Assembly: GCA_964415245.1 (NCBI GenBank)
Contig: CAYQAJ010000077.1
Location: forward strand, 1 to 19,006
Direction: 5' to 3'
From: CAYQAJ01 sp964415245
Lineage (GTDB): Bacteria; Planctomycetota; Planctomycetia; Pirellulales; Pirellulaceae
DNA: 19,006 nucleotides
Part shown: in pieces, positions 5,044-14,299 of the stretch
How positions within the stretch are numbered: the stretch's first letter is position 1
Layout: every line of letters begins with the position of its first letter
Translations under genes and position numbers: made by a program
Notes under the pieces: model-generated
Seen by the model: the letters and a program-made list of their open reading frames with translations, nothing else
The model's database searches: none
What the model was told of the DNA's origin: nothing

Positions 5044-8000
5044 ATGCCCGGCTTTCGCCACATCGCCGTACTACTTGCGGCGAGCTGTCTTGCGGCTCTG
5101 TCGGCCGGTGCCGCGATTGCGCAGGACTTGGTCCCCGAGGGTTACCGCGCCTACCAACTCAAACAGGCATGGGCACAGGAGCTTGCGCCCAGGGTGCGCA
5201 CCTTGGTCAATACCTCCGACCCGGCTGCCGAGGTGGTCGTCGATCGGCAGATGAACCGCATTCTGGTCAAGGGGAGCGATGCGGCGCAGCGGCTTGCGGC
5301 CCAACTGATCGAAACGCTCGACCGGCCGGCGGCGACCGCTGCCAGAGAGGTGAAACCGCCGAAGGTGGCGGGTTATTCCGTCCCCGCCCAGTCGCTCGAC
5401 GCGACCGTCGCCGCCCTGGAGGCCGATTACCCACCCCAGACCGGCGTGGGAATCACCGCCGACCCGCGCACCGGCCAAATCATCATCATTGCGCCAGAGG
5501 AAGTGCATCGCGCCATTGAGGCCCGATTGGCGGCAGCCGCGCGATCGGATCGCGGTGCGGTGGCGCAAGAAGGCGGGCCGGCGATCGAACCCGAGCAAGA
5601 CGAAAGGCTGGCAGCCGCATTGGATCGAGCCCAGCCGGTCAGCCGAGAGAGTCGCTCGACAATCCTGTTGCGCAACGCCCGGTGGAGCGACCTGGAGGAC
5701 CATTTGCGCCGCGCGTGGGGCGATCGGGTTCACTGGTCGACCGATCAGGCGGGAGAAACTTCGACCGCGCGGTTTCCCACGTCCAGCGGGAAAGCCACCG
5801 AGATATCGGTCGACCGCCGCAACAACCTGGTCACCATCGAAGGAACTGCCGACGCGGTCGCCGCATGGCAACGAGTGCTGCAAGCCATCGACTCGCGGGA
5901 GCGGCGAAACGAGTCGACTCAATTGCATCCTCTGCGTCGAGCCGACCCACGGCAAGTGCAGCAGGTGGTCGAATGGCTCAACGCTTCCAGCCAGCGGGCC
6001 GACAACGCCGACAAGCAGATTCTGGCGACACTCCGCCTCGACCAGCCTCGCTCGGGCAGCGGGATGGTCTCGCGCATCTTCCAGCCCGAGGATCGCGAGC
6101 ATGGCGTTCGCGTCGCCCAGGTAGACGGGAACCAGAACTTGCAGCCTCCGGCCAACGGCCAAGGCAACCAGTTTCCACCGCCCGACGGCAACCAACCCGA
6201 GGGCAACCAGCAGGGTCCGGTGCCGGGCGGTCCTCTAGGACCGACCGAGGCGGCGGCGCTTCTGCAAGGCGCCGGGCTGATCGGCAACGTACAGATCACG
6301 ATCATCGAGGAGCTGGATCTGATTCTCATTCGAGGCCGTCCCAGCGACGTCGATGCGGTGATACGCATCATCGAGCAAATCGAAGCGCAAAGCGCGCTGA
6401 CGCGGCCGATCGTCGAGATTTATCCGCTACGGCACGTCGACGGGCAGGCCCTGAACGAACTGCTGATTCAGATCTACGGCGACGTGCTTTCGGCGCGGCA
6501 AGGGCAGGTGACGATTATCCCGTTGGTGAAACCGAATTCGCTGTTGTTGATCGGGCGGCGGGAAAGCGTCGACGCGGTGATCGACCTGGTCCGCCGTCTC
6601 GATACGCCGGTGGCGCCGCGCACGCGGTTCCGCGTGTTCTCGCTCGAGTACATGTCGGCGACCGATGCCGAGCAGCGATTGACCACCTTTTACACCAACC
6701 AGGGGGTGGGGCTGGGACCGCGCGTACTCATGGTGTCCGACTACCGCAGCAACAAGCTGATCGTGCAAGGAAGCGAGCGAGACCTGGAGGAGGTGGCCGA
6801 AATTCTGAAGGCCATCGATACCGTCGACGACACAGGCGCGATCAATGAGATTCGCGTTTTCCGGTTGACCAACACACTGGCGGTGGAACTGCAGCCGGTG
6901 CTGCAGGACGCGCTGAACGGGCAGCTTCAGGGAGCGGGTCGGGGATCAACGACGGGAACGGGGGGCATTGGACAGCAGGCCATTGCGCAGGTGCCCGGCG
7001 GTGCGGCCGGCGTTGCCGGGGCTACCGGTGCACAGATCCGCTCAGCCGCCCTTTCCTTTCTTGCCAGAGAGGGACTGCTCTTGCGCTCCGGCCTGATGTT
7101 CGACGTCCGTATCACCGCCCTGAACAACGCCAATGCACTGATCGTTGTGGCCCCCAGCAAGAGCATGGAGTTGATCGCGGCGGTGATCGAGCAGCTCGAC
7201 CAGTTGCCCGATGCCGAATCGCAGATCATGGTGTATCCCATCGTCAACGGCGATGCCACGACGCTGGCCAATACGCTGCAGCAGATATTCGGCCAGCAAG
7301 CGGGCGGTGCGCAGGGATTGGCGCAGGCCGCCCTGTTGCAGGCCGCGTTTCAGAGCGCGGCGGGCACGGGCGAAAGCTCGCTCGTCGCTCTGCGATTTGC
7401 CGTCGACGTGCGCACCAACAGCATTATCGCCACTGGCTCGAAGAGCGACCTGAGGGTGGTCGAGACAATCCTCGTGCGGCTGGACGAGGCGGGCGTGGGT
7501 CAGCGGCAGACCACGGTCTTCCGCCTCAAGAACGCCCCGGCCACCGCCGTGGCCGCGGCCATCACCGACCTGTTGACGCAGCAGCGCGCGATCAACACCG
7601 CCGACCCCACGCTCGTCAGCCCGTTCCAGCAGATCGAGCGCGAAGTGATCGTGGTGCCGGAGATCGTCAGCAACAGCCTGATCGTGAGCGCCACGCCGCG
7701 GTTTTACAAGGAAGTCGTCGAGATCGTCGAGAAGCTCGACGCTCGGCCCCCCATGGTCATGATTCAGGTCATCATCGCCGAGGTGACGCTCGACGACACG
7801 GAAGAATTCGGCGTGGAGATGGGCGTGCAGGACTCGCTGGTGTTCGACCGCGGTATCGGCGTGGTCGGTTTCCCCTTCAACACGGCCCTGTTGGGCAACA
7901 ACTCCGACGCCGTCTCGCTGGCCACGCGGGAAACGCTCGCCGGCCAGGCACTGCAGAACCTGTCGCTCGGCCGAACCAACGCTCGACTCGGCTACGGCGG

Positions 8001-9444
8001 CATGGTGCTCTCGGCCGGCAATGAATCGATCAACATCCTCATTCGCGCTCTGCAGGACAAGCGCCGCCTGCAAGTGCTCAGCCGACCGCAGGTGATGACG
8101 CTCGACAACCAGCCCGCCTTCGTGCAGGTGGGTGCCCGCGTTCCGTACATCACGTCGACGCAGGTCACGGAAACCGGCACGATCAACAGCACGACGCTGG
8201 AAAACGTGGGTCTTATCCTGGGCGTGACTCCCCGCACCAGCCCCGACGGCCTGGTCGTGATGGAGATCGACGCCGAGAAATCGGAAGTGGGCCCGGAAGC
8301 CGAAGGCATTCCCATCTCGATCAACCAGAACGGCGACGTGATCCGTTCGCCTCAGATCAACATCACCACGGCCCAGACCACGATCAGCGCCCGCAGCGGC
8401 CAGACGGTCGTCTTCGCCGGGCTGATCACCAAGAGTCGTTCGCGCGTATCGCATCGAATTCCCATCGCCTCCGATATGCCCGTCATCGGTCGGATCTTCC
8501 GCTTCGATTCCGAGGTCGAATCGCGCAGCGAGCTGTTGATCATCATGACGCCGTACGTCGTGCGCGAGGATCACGACGCCGACGTACTCAAGCACATGGA
8601 GTCGTCGCGCATGAGTTGGGCTCTGGCCGACCTCGTCGAATTCCACGGCGACGCGGGTCTCAGCCCGGGCCACGGCCTGTGGGGCGAGGGCGAGCCGCCC
8701 GCGATCTTTCCCAAAACCGATCCCCTTACCGCCACCTGGCGGTTCTTCATGGGGACGGGTGTGCCTGAAACGGTTGTGCCACCGATTGTCGCGCCCGTGC
8801 GTCTGTGGCACGATTCGCCGCTGCCCGATCTGCTCGACCCGTTTGACCTTCGCTACCAACTTTGGCCGTGGAAGCCCCTGGCTGAACCTCGGGGCCCGGT
8901 GCTGAATCGCAACCGGGAGGAACCGTACTACGCGCCGGGTCCGGCCGACTTCCAGGCCGCTACCTCGGGTTACGAAATACTGCCCGGTGCGCCGATGAAC
9001 GACGGCAATCTGCCCAACTTGCCCGCACCCGCACCTCGGTACGGGTTCCCGCGGGATCAGCCGACACCGTACGAGTCGCCGCCAAGCGAGACACCGCGGT
9101 ACTCGTTGCCGCAGGGGCTGGCGCCGGAGAACGGCTCGCCGCAAGGACAGCCGCCACAGCCACGTTCCAGCGGAACCAACCAAGGCGCGTCGTCGACCGT
9201 TCCTCCCGTGTTGATCGCGCCGCCGGCGGGAACGGGGCTGACGAACAATTCCAGTCGGCGGGAAGCCCAGCCGAGCGCGTCCGTCTATTCGGCTGGCGGC
9301 GGTAACGCAGTCTCGACGGCTCAGTACGTCGACGACGCCGTCCTCGGCGCCGCGGCACAGCAAGGCGCCGCGGGCGGCGCCGCGATTGTCACGCGCCGCC
9401 TGTTTGACGACCGCGGCTACACCGTGGAGGAGGTAACGCCGTGA
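5044..9444 (+). CDS. Giant orphan secretin (GspD/PilQ-like) with long C-terminal extension
   Basis: A 1466-residue outer-membrane secretin. Residues 1-27 are a signal peptide ending AGAAIAQ; the start at 5044 gives a compact n-region, while an in-frame ATG at 5011 would add 11 residues. About eight stacked secretin-N/NolW-like repeats follow (pattern VDRRNNLVTIEG..DAV..VLQAID), with a Gln/Pro/Gly-rich linker near 360-399 and Gly-rich loops. The pore domain runs about 904-1174, from MVMIQVIIAEVTL through LSRPQVMTLDNQPAF and IPIASDMPVIGRIF to IIMTPYVV. Residues 1175-1466 are a Trp- and then Pro-rich tail not seen in typical GspD. GspD and PilQ are usually 600-800 residues, so this is about twice normal. 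No ATPase, pilin or inner-membrane platform gene adjoins. The downstream lipoprotein gene overlaps by 4 bases and is a likely partner. Confidence 0.88.
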   Translation: MPGFRHIAVLLAASCLAALSAGAAIAQDLVPEGYRAYQLKQAWAQELAPRVRTLVNTSDPAAEVVVDRQMNRILVKGSDAAQRLAAQLIETLDRPAATAAREVKPPKVAGYSVPAQSLDATVAALEADYPPQTGVGITADPRTGQIIIIAPEEVHRAIEARLAAAARSDRGAVAQEGGPAIEPEQDERLAAALDRAQPVSRESRSTILLRNARWSDLEDHLRRAWGDRVHWSTDQAGETSTARFPTSSGKATEISVDRRNNLVTIEGTADAVAAWQRVLQAIDSRERRNESTQLHPLRRADPRQVQQVVEWLNASSQRADNADKQILATLRLDQPRSGSGMVSRIFQPEDREHGVRVAQVDGNQNLQPPANGQGNQFPPPDGNQPEGNQQGPVPGGPLGPTEAAALLQGAGLIGNVQITIIEELDLILIRGRPSDVDAVIRIIEQIEAQSALTRPIVEIYPLRHVDGQALNELLIQIYGDVLSARQGQVTIIPLVKPNSLLLIGRRESVDAVIDLVRRLDTPVAPRTRFRVFSLEYMSATDAEQRLTTFYTNQGVGLGPRVLMVSDYRSNKLIVQGSERDLEEVAEILKAIDTVDDTGAINEIRVFRLTNTLAVELQPVLQDALNGQLQGAGRGSTTGTGGIGQQAIAQVPGGAAGVAGATGAQIRSAALSFLAREGLLLRSGLMFDVRITALNNANALIVVAPSKSMELIAAVIEQLDQLPDAESQIMVYPIVNGDATTLANTLQQIFGQQAGGAQGLAQAALLQAAFQSAAGTGESSLVALRFAVDVRTNSIIATGSKSDLRVVETILVRLDEAGVGQRQTTVFRLKNAPATAVAAAITDLLTQQRAINTADPTLVSPFQQIEREVIVVPEIVSNSLIVSATPRFYKEVVEIVEKLDARPPMVMIQVIIAEVTLDDTEEFGVEMGVQDSLVFDRGIGVVGFPFNTALLGNNSDAVSLATRETLAGQALQNLSLGRTNARLGYGGMVLSAGNESINILIRALQDKRRLQVLSRPQVMTLDNQPAFVQVGARVPYITSTQVTETGTINSTTLENVGLILGVTPRTSPDGLVVMEIDAEKSEVGPEAEGIPISINQNGDVIRSPQINITTAQTTISARSGQTVVFAGLITKSRSRVSHRIPIASDMPVIGRIFRFDSEVESRSELLIIMTPYVVREDHDADVLKHMESSRMSWALADLVEFHGDAGLSPGHGLWGEGEPPAIFPKTDPLTATWRFFMGTGVPETVVPPIVAPVRLWHDSPLPDLLDPFDLRYQLWPWKPLAEPRGPVLNRNREEPYYAPGPADFQAATSGYEILPGAPMNDGNLPNLPAPAPRYGFPRDQPTPYESPPSETPRYSLPQGLAPENGSPQGQPPQPRSSGTNQGASSTVPPVLIAPPAGTGLTNNSSRREAQPSASVYSAGGGNAVSTAQYVDDAVLGAAAQQGAAGGAAIVTRRLFDDRGYTVEEVTP
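9428..9434 (+). promoter_or_regulatory. Strong Shine-Dalgarno AGGAGGT inside the secretin 3' end
   Basis: A full-consensus AGGAGGT lies within the last codons of the secretin gene, 6 nt before the GTG at 9441. It decides that GTG over the in-frame ATG at 9453, which is 18 nt away, and implies translational coupling through the GTGA overlap. Confidence 0.7.
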
Positions 9445-10565
9445 CGTCGAGCATGCAACGATTGCTCCCGTTGACCGCCGCACTGTCGCTCGTGGGGCTG
9501 CTTGCCGCCGGGTGCGCGGCACCACTGAAGTTGGCGGGTGATTGGCCTCCGGGAGCCGCCGGCGGCAATGCCCCCGCCGGCGAGCCCGCCGCCGTCGTAG
9601 CGCTTTGGACGGAGGCAGCACTGCAACAGCCCGGCGGAAAGCCGCTGCGCGGCCTGGGTGGACGAATCTACTTTTACGACCAACGAAACCGTCCGATCGT
9701 CGTCGACGGGAAGCTTGTCGTCTACGCCTACGACGATTCGCGCACCGATCCGTCGGACCAAGAGGCCGACCGCAGGTACGTTTTCACATCCGACGAACTG
9801 CAGCGATGCTTCAGTACGACGCGGCTCGGTCCTTCGTACAGCGTCTTTGTGCCCTGGGACGAGGCAGGACAAACACAGCGCAGTATCACGTTGCTCCCCG
9901 CATTCAAGACCGCGGAAGGACGCGTCGTCGTCGGCCAGCCGAGCGTCAGCGTGCTCGACGGAGAGAAGCAACCCGAAACTCAAAGCCCATCGGTCGCCGA
10001 CGGTGCGCAGGCGGGAAGTTCCGGCGGATTGCTGGCCGGTGACACCGATTTGGGTGCGAACGACCGATCGCAGGGTGCGACCGAGCTATCGATTCACGCC
10101 GGAGGACTCAGCGCCCTCGCGCAATCACGGGAAGGCGGCATGCGGGCGACGACGATTCCGCTTCCTCCCAGCACGCAACGTCGGCTCAGCGCTGCCGGCC
10201 CGGTCGACGCAACGTTTCAGGCGCCGGCCGGCACGACGTATCCTGCGACGTATCCCTCGACGGAGACGGCGACTTCAATCGGACCGGGGCAACAGACCAC
10301 CGGGGCACAGTCCGGCGGGCTGAACACCGTTTACCAAGCGGGTGTGCAGACGGCCACGCCCAATCGCGTGCAGACGGTCGGCAGCTATGCCGGCACGGTG
10401 GGGCAAGCGGCAAACCAAAGCGGCAGCACAACAACCGGTTGGCCCGGCACCGCGGCTACTCCTGGTCAACTGCCGCCGGATCCACAACCAGCTCGTTTCG
10501 TACTTCCTCGACCCCGGGTTCGAGCATCACAAGTCGAGTCGCTAGATCGCTCTGGTGCGCAGTAG
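9441..10565 (+). CDS. Secretin-coupled lipoprotein of unknown function
   Basis: A 374-residue protein with a lipoprotein signal: hydrophobic stretch then lipobox LAAGC at residues 21-25, so C25 would be the lipidated residue. Residues about 45-170 look like a compact domain (VVALWTEAALQQP, GGRIYFYDQRNRPIVVDGK, FVPWDEAGQTQRSITLLPAF) that recalls small uncharacterised planctomycete proteins; I cannot name a family. The C-terminal half is Ser/Thr/Gly/Gln-rich and likely disordered. Its GTG overlaps the secretin stop (GTGA) and has an ideal Shine-Dalgarno, so the two products are probably made in a set ratio. A pilotin-like or secretin-stabilising role is inferred from context only. The last 110 bp lie antisense to the BON-protein gene. 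Confidence 0.8.
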   Translation: MTSSMQRLLPLTAALSLVGLLAAGCAAPLKLAGDWPPGAAGGNAPAGEPAAVVALWTEAALQQPGGKPLRGLGGRIYFYDQRNRPIVVDGKLVVYAYDDSRTDPSDQEADRRYVFTSDELQRCFSTTRLGPSYSVFVPWDEAGQTQRSITLLPAFKTAEGRVVVGQPSVSVLDGEKQPETQSPSVADGAQAGSSGGLLAGDTDLGANDRSQGATELSIHAGGLSALAQSREGGMRATTIPLPPSTQRRLSAAGPVDATFQAPAGTTYPATYPSTETATSIGPGQQTTGAQSGGLNTVYQAGVQTATPNRVQTVGSYAGTVGQAANQSGSTTTGWPGTAATPGQLPPDPQPARFVLPRPRVRASQVESLDRSGAQ

Positions 10566-11217
10566 CCACAGCTCCCGTCAGCACCGCCGTCGTGCCTTCC
10601 ATCTGCACTGCCACATTCCCGTTCAGATGTGATTTGGGAATTCGTGCGATGCGGGCCGAAACTTGCGTGCTCACTACCGCAGAGTTGCGTGCAGAAACTT
10701 CAAAGGCGACTCTCATCGTGGCGCGGGGCATGGTGCGCGTATTGCCGATACCGCCATAGTTCTGCCCGTAGTTCTGGTTCTGGAAGTTCTGGTTTTGGAA
10801 GTTCTGGCCGCCGTAACCGCCAACATTCAGACCACCTCCCAGTCCCCCAAGTTGATTCTGCAGGTTTCGGTTGTTGCGTCCGCCGAGTCCGGTCTGGCCG
10901 ATGCCCGTGCCGCCGGTTGCCCCCACCTGGCCCACAAAGCTGCCTGCCTCGGCAGTATCGGCCCCGACAAACTGACCTGGCTGGCGATTCTCGCGGAGGT
11001 AGCGCTCGTTGCCGGTGACCTGCCCCACGTTCTCCGTCGACTGTAACCCCGTGGAGCCACCGCGACCCGACCGGCTGCTAACGCCGGACCCGAGATTGCG
11101 ACTGCCGAACGTGCCGCTGCTCGAGCTGGTTCCAAAACTGCCTTGCGCCAGGGCCTCCCCTGCGCCCAGAACTATCAACGCACAGACGGCGACGGCGATG
11201 GTGGGCAAGCTTCGCAT
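10456..11217 (-). CDS. Secreted BON-domain protein, Gly/Asn/Gln-rich
   Basis: A 253-residue exported protein. Residues 1-24 form a signal peptide ending GEALA. Residues 25-165 are low complexity: Ser/Gly-rich, then Gly/Asn/Gln-rich with tandem QNFQN-type repeats near 138-155. Residues about 185-245 fit a BON domain (IPKSHLNGNVAVQMEG, TAVLTGAVATAHQSDLATRLV, PGVEEVRNELVV), a fold thought to bind membranes or partners, found in OsmY-like and secretin-associated proteins. Start at 11217 is supported by AGAGGA about 9 nt upstream. It converges on the lipoprotein gene and their 3' ends overlap by 110 bp; the overlap encodes the end of the BON domain, so both frames appear real. A link to the secretin is suggested by location. 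Confidence 0.82.
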   Translation of the reverse strand: MRSLPTIAVAVCALIVLGAGEALAQGSFGTSSSSGTFGSRNLGSGVSSRSGRGGSTGLQSTENVGQVTGNERYLRENRQPGQFVGADTAEAGSFVGQVGATGGTGIGQTGLGGRNNRNLQNQLGGLGGGLNVGGYGGQNFQNQNFQNQNYGQNYGGIGNTRTMPRATMRVAFEVSARNSAVVSTQVSARIARIPKSHLNGNVAVQMEGTTAVLTGAVATAHQSDLATRLVMLEPGVEEVRNELVVDPAAVDQE

Positions 11218-11580
11218 AATGCGCTATCCTCTCACTCGGTGGGGGGACAATCAAGCCCGTAAAAAGGTCAGGCAAGCGGGGATTGGCTGGCTGCCGGGCT
11301 CCTTTGGTCGGGCGGGGCATCGCTGGCAATGAGCTCACTGGTCTCATCGACCAGCGGGCCAACGCAACTTTCACTCGTACGATGTGGCAGATGGACCCGC
11401 TTTTTCTATTAACCCCTTTACGGCCAACCGGTTCCGGCCTGGAGATGAAACTTCGGACCAACCTGCGGGGTAGAAACGCGGTGGACATGTGGCTCGACGC
11501 AAGCGGGTGGGACGACCCGTGTTACGCCGTGCGACAGATGAACTCGTAACGGGAAAACGGGAGTTAAGGAGAAAACAGCC
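11218..11580. other. Divergent intergenic region, no gene seen
   Basis: 363 bp between the divergent BON-protein gene and the next exported-protein gene. It must hold both promoters but I cannot assign them with confidence. No RNA gene, repeat of the families described here, or convincing ORF is visible. Confidence 0.5.
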
Positions 11581-13470
11581 GTGATGCGAAAACGCTCAGT
11601 GGTCGCCCTGACGACCGTTTTGGTGGCTGTGGCGTGCGTTGGCATCCCACCCCGGCGAAGCGGCGCGGAAGACCGCCCCGCGGCGCCGTACCTGCTTCCC
11701 GAGGAAACCCTGGCCTACCTGCGGGTGGCCGACTCGCGCGATCTGGTGGCGCGGTTTCAAGAAACTGCCATCGGTCGCATGCTGCAGGACGAAGAACTGA
11801 AGCCGTTGCTGAAGCATCTGTATGGCTCGGCGGTCGATGCGTTCGCCGAAATCGAGGAGCAGGTAGGGCTCTCGCTTCCCGAACTGCTCGAAATCCCGCA
11901 GGGCGAAGCGTGCCTGGCGATCGTGGCCAGCGAAAACGGCCCGCCCGCCGCCATCCTGATGCTGGAGGTCGGCGACAAGCTCGGTTCGGCCAACGTGCTG
12001 CTGGACCGCGGTAAAGAGGCGCTCGTTGCCCAAGGCGCCACCGTGACAACAGAGACGGTGGGGGACACGTCTCTTGCGATTTACCAAATGCAAGGGCGCC
12101 GCCAGCGGCGCGTCGTGCAGTGTCAGCGCGACGGCGTCATCGTTCTGGCCAGCGACGTCGACGCCGCCAAGAATCTGCTCAGCCGCTGGGACGCCAAACA
12201 GCAGGCCGGCGACGAACAAGCCGACGACCAGAAGTCCGACGACGAGAAGCCCAAAGCTCTCGTAGACAACTCGAAATTCATGACGATCATGTCGAGCTGC
12301 CGCCGGACCGACGAAGAAAAGCCGCAGCTCACCTGGTTCGTCGACCCCATCGAGTTGGCCCGAGCGGCTACTCGCGATAGCGGCGCCGGACGCGCGGGGC
12401 TGGCGCTGCTGCCCGTTCTCGGCCTCGACGGATTGCACGGCGTCGGCGGGAGCGTCGTCCTGGCCGATGAGGACTTCGACACCATTGCACACATCCACGT
12501 GCTTCTGGATACGCCCCGCGCGGGAATTATCAAGATGGTGGCCTTCGAGTCGGGCGACACCACGCCGGAGCCGTGGGTGCCCGGCGACGTGGCCAGCTAT
12601 ATGACGCTCAACTGGGACGTCGACCAAACCTACCGCGCCGCCAGCAAGCTCTACGACAGTTTCTTCGGCGAGGATATGTTCAAAACCGCCGCGCAGCAGC
12701 GCATCGGCGCGCCGCTCGACCTCGACTTCGAGAAGGACGTGCTGGGGGCCGTGTCGGGCCGCTTTACGCTCATCACCTGGTTCGAGAAGCCGGCTCGGCT
12801 CAACAGTCGATCCCTGCTGGTGGGCGTGCAGCTTAAGGACCCCATGGTCACCCAGAAGAAGCTCGAAGAGACGATCGCTCGATTCCCCGACCGCTTCGAG
12901 AAAGAGACGTTCGGCCGTGTGACCTACTATCGGGCCAATGTGGACGGCCGATTCGCCCGACCCGCGGACGGCGAACCGCCCGCGGACGGCGAGCCGGCAG
13001 CCGATGGCGAAGGGGCGCCCGGCGGCCGCGTCGAACTGCGACGGCCCGAACCGTGCCTGGCGATTCTGGGCGACTATCTTGTCGCGACCGACAGCCGATC
13101 GCTGCTGCGCGAGGCGATTCTCACCGACATCACTCCCGCGAGGTCGCTGTCGGAGCAGCTCGACTACAAGCTCATCGCCAGCAAGATCGGCCGGCAGCCG
13201 GGAGGCGACAAGCCCGCCATGGTCACGTTCCGTCGACCCGAGCAGGAGGTGCGGCTGTTGTACGATCTGGTCGCGTCAGAGTCCAACCGCCAGCGGATCG
13301 CCGAGGGAGCGGAAAACAACCGCTTCTTTCGGGCCGTAAACGACGCGCTGGAAGAAAACCCCCTGCCCCCCTTCTCGGTGCTGGCCGAGTACTTGGCGCC
13401 CGGCGGCGGTATGATGACCAACGACGAGACCGGGTTGCACTACATGACTTTCACGCTGAAGCGGGACTGA
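11581..13470 (+). CDS. Large exported protein of unknown function (DUF3352-like pattern)
   Basis: A 629-residue protein. An N-terminal hydrophobic segment (VVALTTVLVAVACVG) suggests export, with mature protein from around RSGAED. The body has repeated alpha/beta patterns such as LPEETLAYLRVADSRDLVARF, GEACLAIVASENG, RDGVIVLASDVDAAKNLLSRW and LGDYLVATDSRSLL. These resemble uncharacterised planctomycete surface or periplasmic proteins of the DUF3352 type, an identification made by impression only. Residues about 200-222 are very acidic and charged, and 462-480 hold an imperfect tandem ADGEP repeat. AAGGAG at 11566-11571 is 9 nt before the GTG at 11581 and 12 nt before the ATG at 11584; either could be used. 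It stands alone on its strand with no obvious operon partner. Confidence 0.75.
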   Translation: MMRKRSVVALTTVLVAVACVGIPPRRSGAEDRPAAPYLLPEETLAYLRVADSRDLVARFQETAIGRMLQDEELKPLLKHLYGSAVDAFAEIEEQVGLSLPELLEIPQGEACLAIVASENGPPAAILMLEVGDKLGSANVLLDRGKEALVAQGATVTTETVGDTSLAIYQMQGRRQRRVVQCQRDGVIVLASDVDAAKNLLSRWDAKQQAGDEQADDQKSDDEKPKALVDNSKFMTIMSSCRRTDEEKPQLTWFVDPIELARAATRDSGAGRAGLALLPVLGLDGLHGVGGSVVLADEDFDTIAHIHVLLDTPRAGIIKMVAFESGDTTPEPWVPGDVASYMTLNWDVDQTYRAASKLYDSFFGEDMFKTAAQQRIGAPLDLDFEKDVLGAVSGRFTLITWFEKPARLNSRSLLVGVQLKDPMVTQKKLEETIARFPDRFEKETFGRVTYYRANVDGRFARPADGEPPADGEPAADGEGAPGGRVELRRPEPCLAILGDYLVATDSRSLLREAILTDITPARSLSEQLDYKLIASKIGRQPGGDKPAMVTFRRPEQEVRLLYDLVASESNRQRIAEGAENNRFFRAVNDALEENPLPPFSVLAEYLAPGGGMMTNDETGLHYMTFTLKRD

Positions 13471-13799
13471 GATCCGCTGCGGACTCGTGGTCTCCCGGCA
13501 TCGCGTGACCACGCCGTTCGACTTGGGCCGGCGTCGACGCCCGCGCTATCCGAACCCGGGGTCTTGCCGAATGCCCAGGCACGGGCGAAAAAGGGGGGGG
13601 GCAGGAGTCTGAGAGCTTATCCAAAAACCGTCGGGGACTGGCTCACTCTGCCGAGTCCGCCAGGCAAAGGGTGCCTGTTCCCTTCTCGCGACGGTTTTCG
13701 GATAGGCTGTTGGTCCGGCATGGTACGGAGCGTGCCGGGTATCCCAGACTCCCGACCTCTCCATCTGCCCGGAGATGGAACTCTCGTCAGGAGCCGCGT
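13471..13799. other. Intergenic region with one repeat element
   Basis: 329 bp between the exported-protein gene and the hemerythrin-like gene. It contains a run of nine G (about 13593-13601) and the MITE-like copy described separately. Open frames here extend from the repeat and show no protein family. AGGAG of the next gene lies at 13789-13793. Confidence 0.5.
13611..13710. repeat. MITE-like element, copy 1
   Basis: A 100-bp element bounded by inverted repeats: left arm AGCTTATCCAAAAACCGTCG at 13614-13633 and right arm at 13689-13708, complementary at 18 of 20 positions. Inside, GGGGACTGGCTC near the left arm partly pairs with GTGCCTGTTCCC near the right arm, so the whole unit can fold into a hairpin. 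It carries no gene. A second copy is at 18182-18350 and the start of a third at 18982-19006. Small size, terminal inverted repeats and several copies fit a non-autonomous transposable element or a large REP-like unit. Confidence 0.75.
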
Positions 13800-14243
13800 A
13801 TGGCCCCGGAAAACGCCGGCCGATCCGAGTCAAACGATATCGGACACGAGCACCAAGAGCTGCGCCACCAGCTCGACTCGCTTCAGGCAGCACTGAGCGA
13901 CGTCCGCACCGACCGCGCCCGGGCGGCGGGCTTGCTGCGGGGCATGGCCAGCGGCATCGAGCAGCATTTTCAGCGCGAAGAGCGGCCAGACGGGCTACGG
14001 CAGTTGATATCCGTTGCTCCACGCCTCAAAAGCCGCGTCGACGTGGTCCTGGCGCAACATGCCCAATTCCGCGGGGAGCTGGCCGATCTGATCGCCGCCG
14101 CCAGCTCGTCCGCCGGCGCCGACTGGCGCTCGGAGCTCGCGCAGCGCTTCGCCGCATTTGCCGAGCAGTTCCTGGCGCACGAGCACGAGGAAAACGCCCT
14201 GCTGCAAGAGGCATACCACCGCGATATGGCGGCCGAGGATTAG
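13800..14243 (+). CDS. Hemerythrin-like (HHE) protein
   Basis: A 147-residue, largely helical protein. Candidate di-iron ligands are H16/H18 in GHEHQEL, H56 with E60 in QHFQREE, H87 in LAQHAQFRGEL, and H127/H129 with E130/E131 in FLAHEHEEN, spaced as in four-helix hemerythrin domains. Hemerythrin-like proteins bind oxygen, NO or iron and often act in redox or nitrosative-stress sensing. Start at 13800 is fixed by AGGAG 6 nt upstream. It converges on the PilZ gene (56 bp apart). Placement beside c-di-GMP genes suggests a redox input into that signalling, but nothing in the sequence proves a partnership. Confidence 0.8.
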   Translation: MAPENAGRSESNDIGHEHQELRHQLDSLQAALSDVRTDRARAAGLLRGMASGIEQHFQREERPDGLRQLISVAPRLKSRVDVVLAQHAQFRGELADLIAAASSSAGADWRSELAQRFAAFAEQFLAHEHEENALLQEAYHRDMAAED

Positions 14244-14299
14244 CCGGGCAGGGAGACGAACGAGCGGCATGACCACGAACATGGGTCGTGAAACCGCGC

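Noticed and set aside
7042..9621. 859-codon open frame antisense to the secretin gene
   Set aside because: Its translation is rich in Arg, His, Gly and Asp without any domain, as expected from the mirror frame of GC-rich codons; the plus strand encodes a clear secretin.
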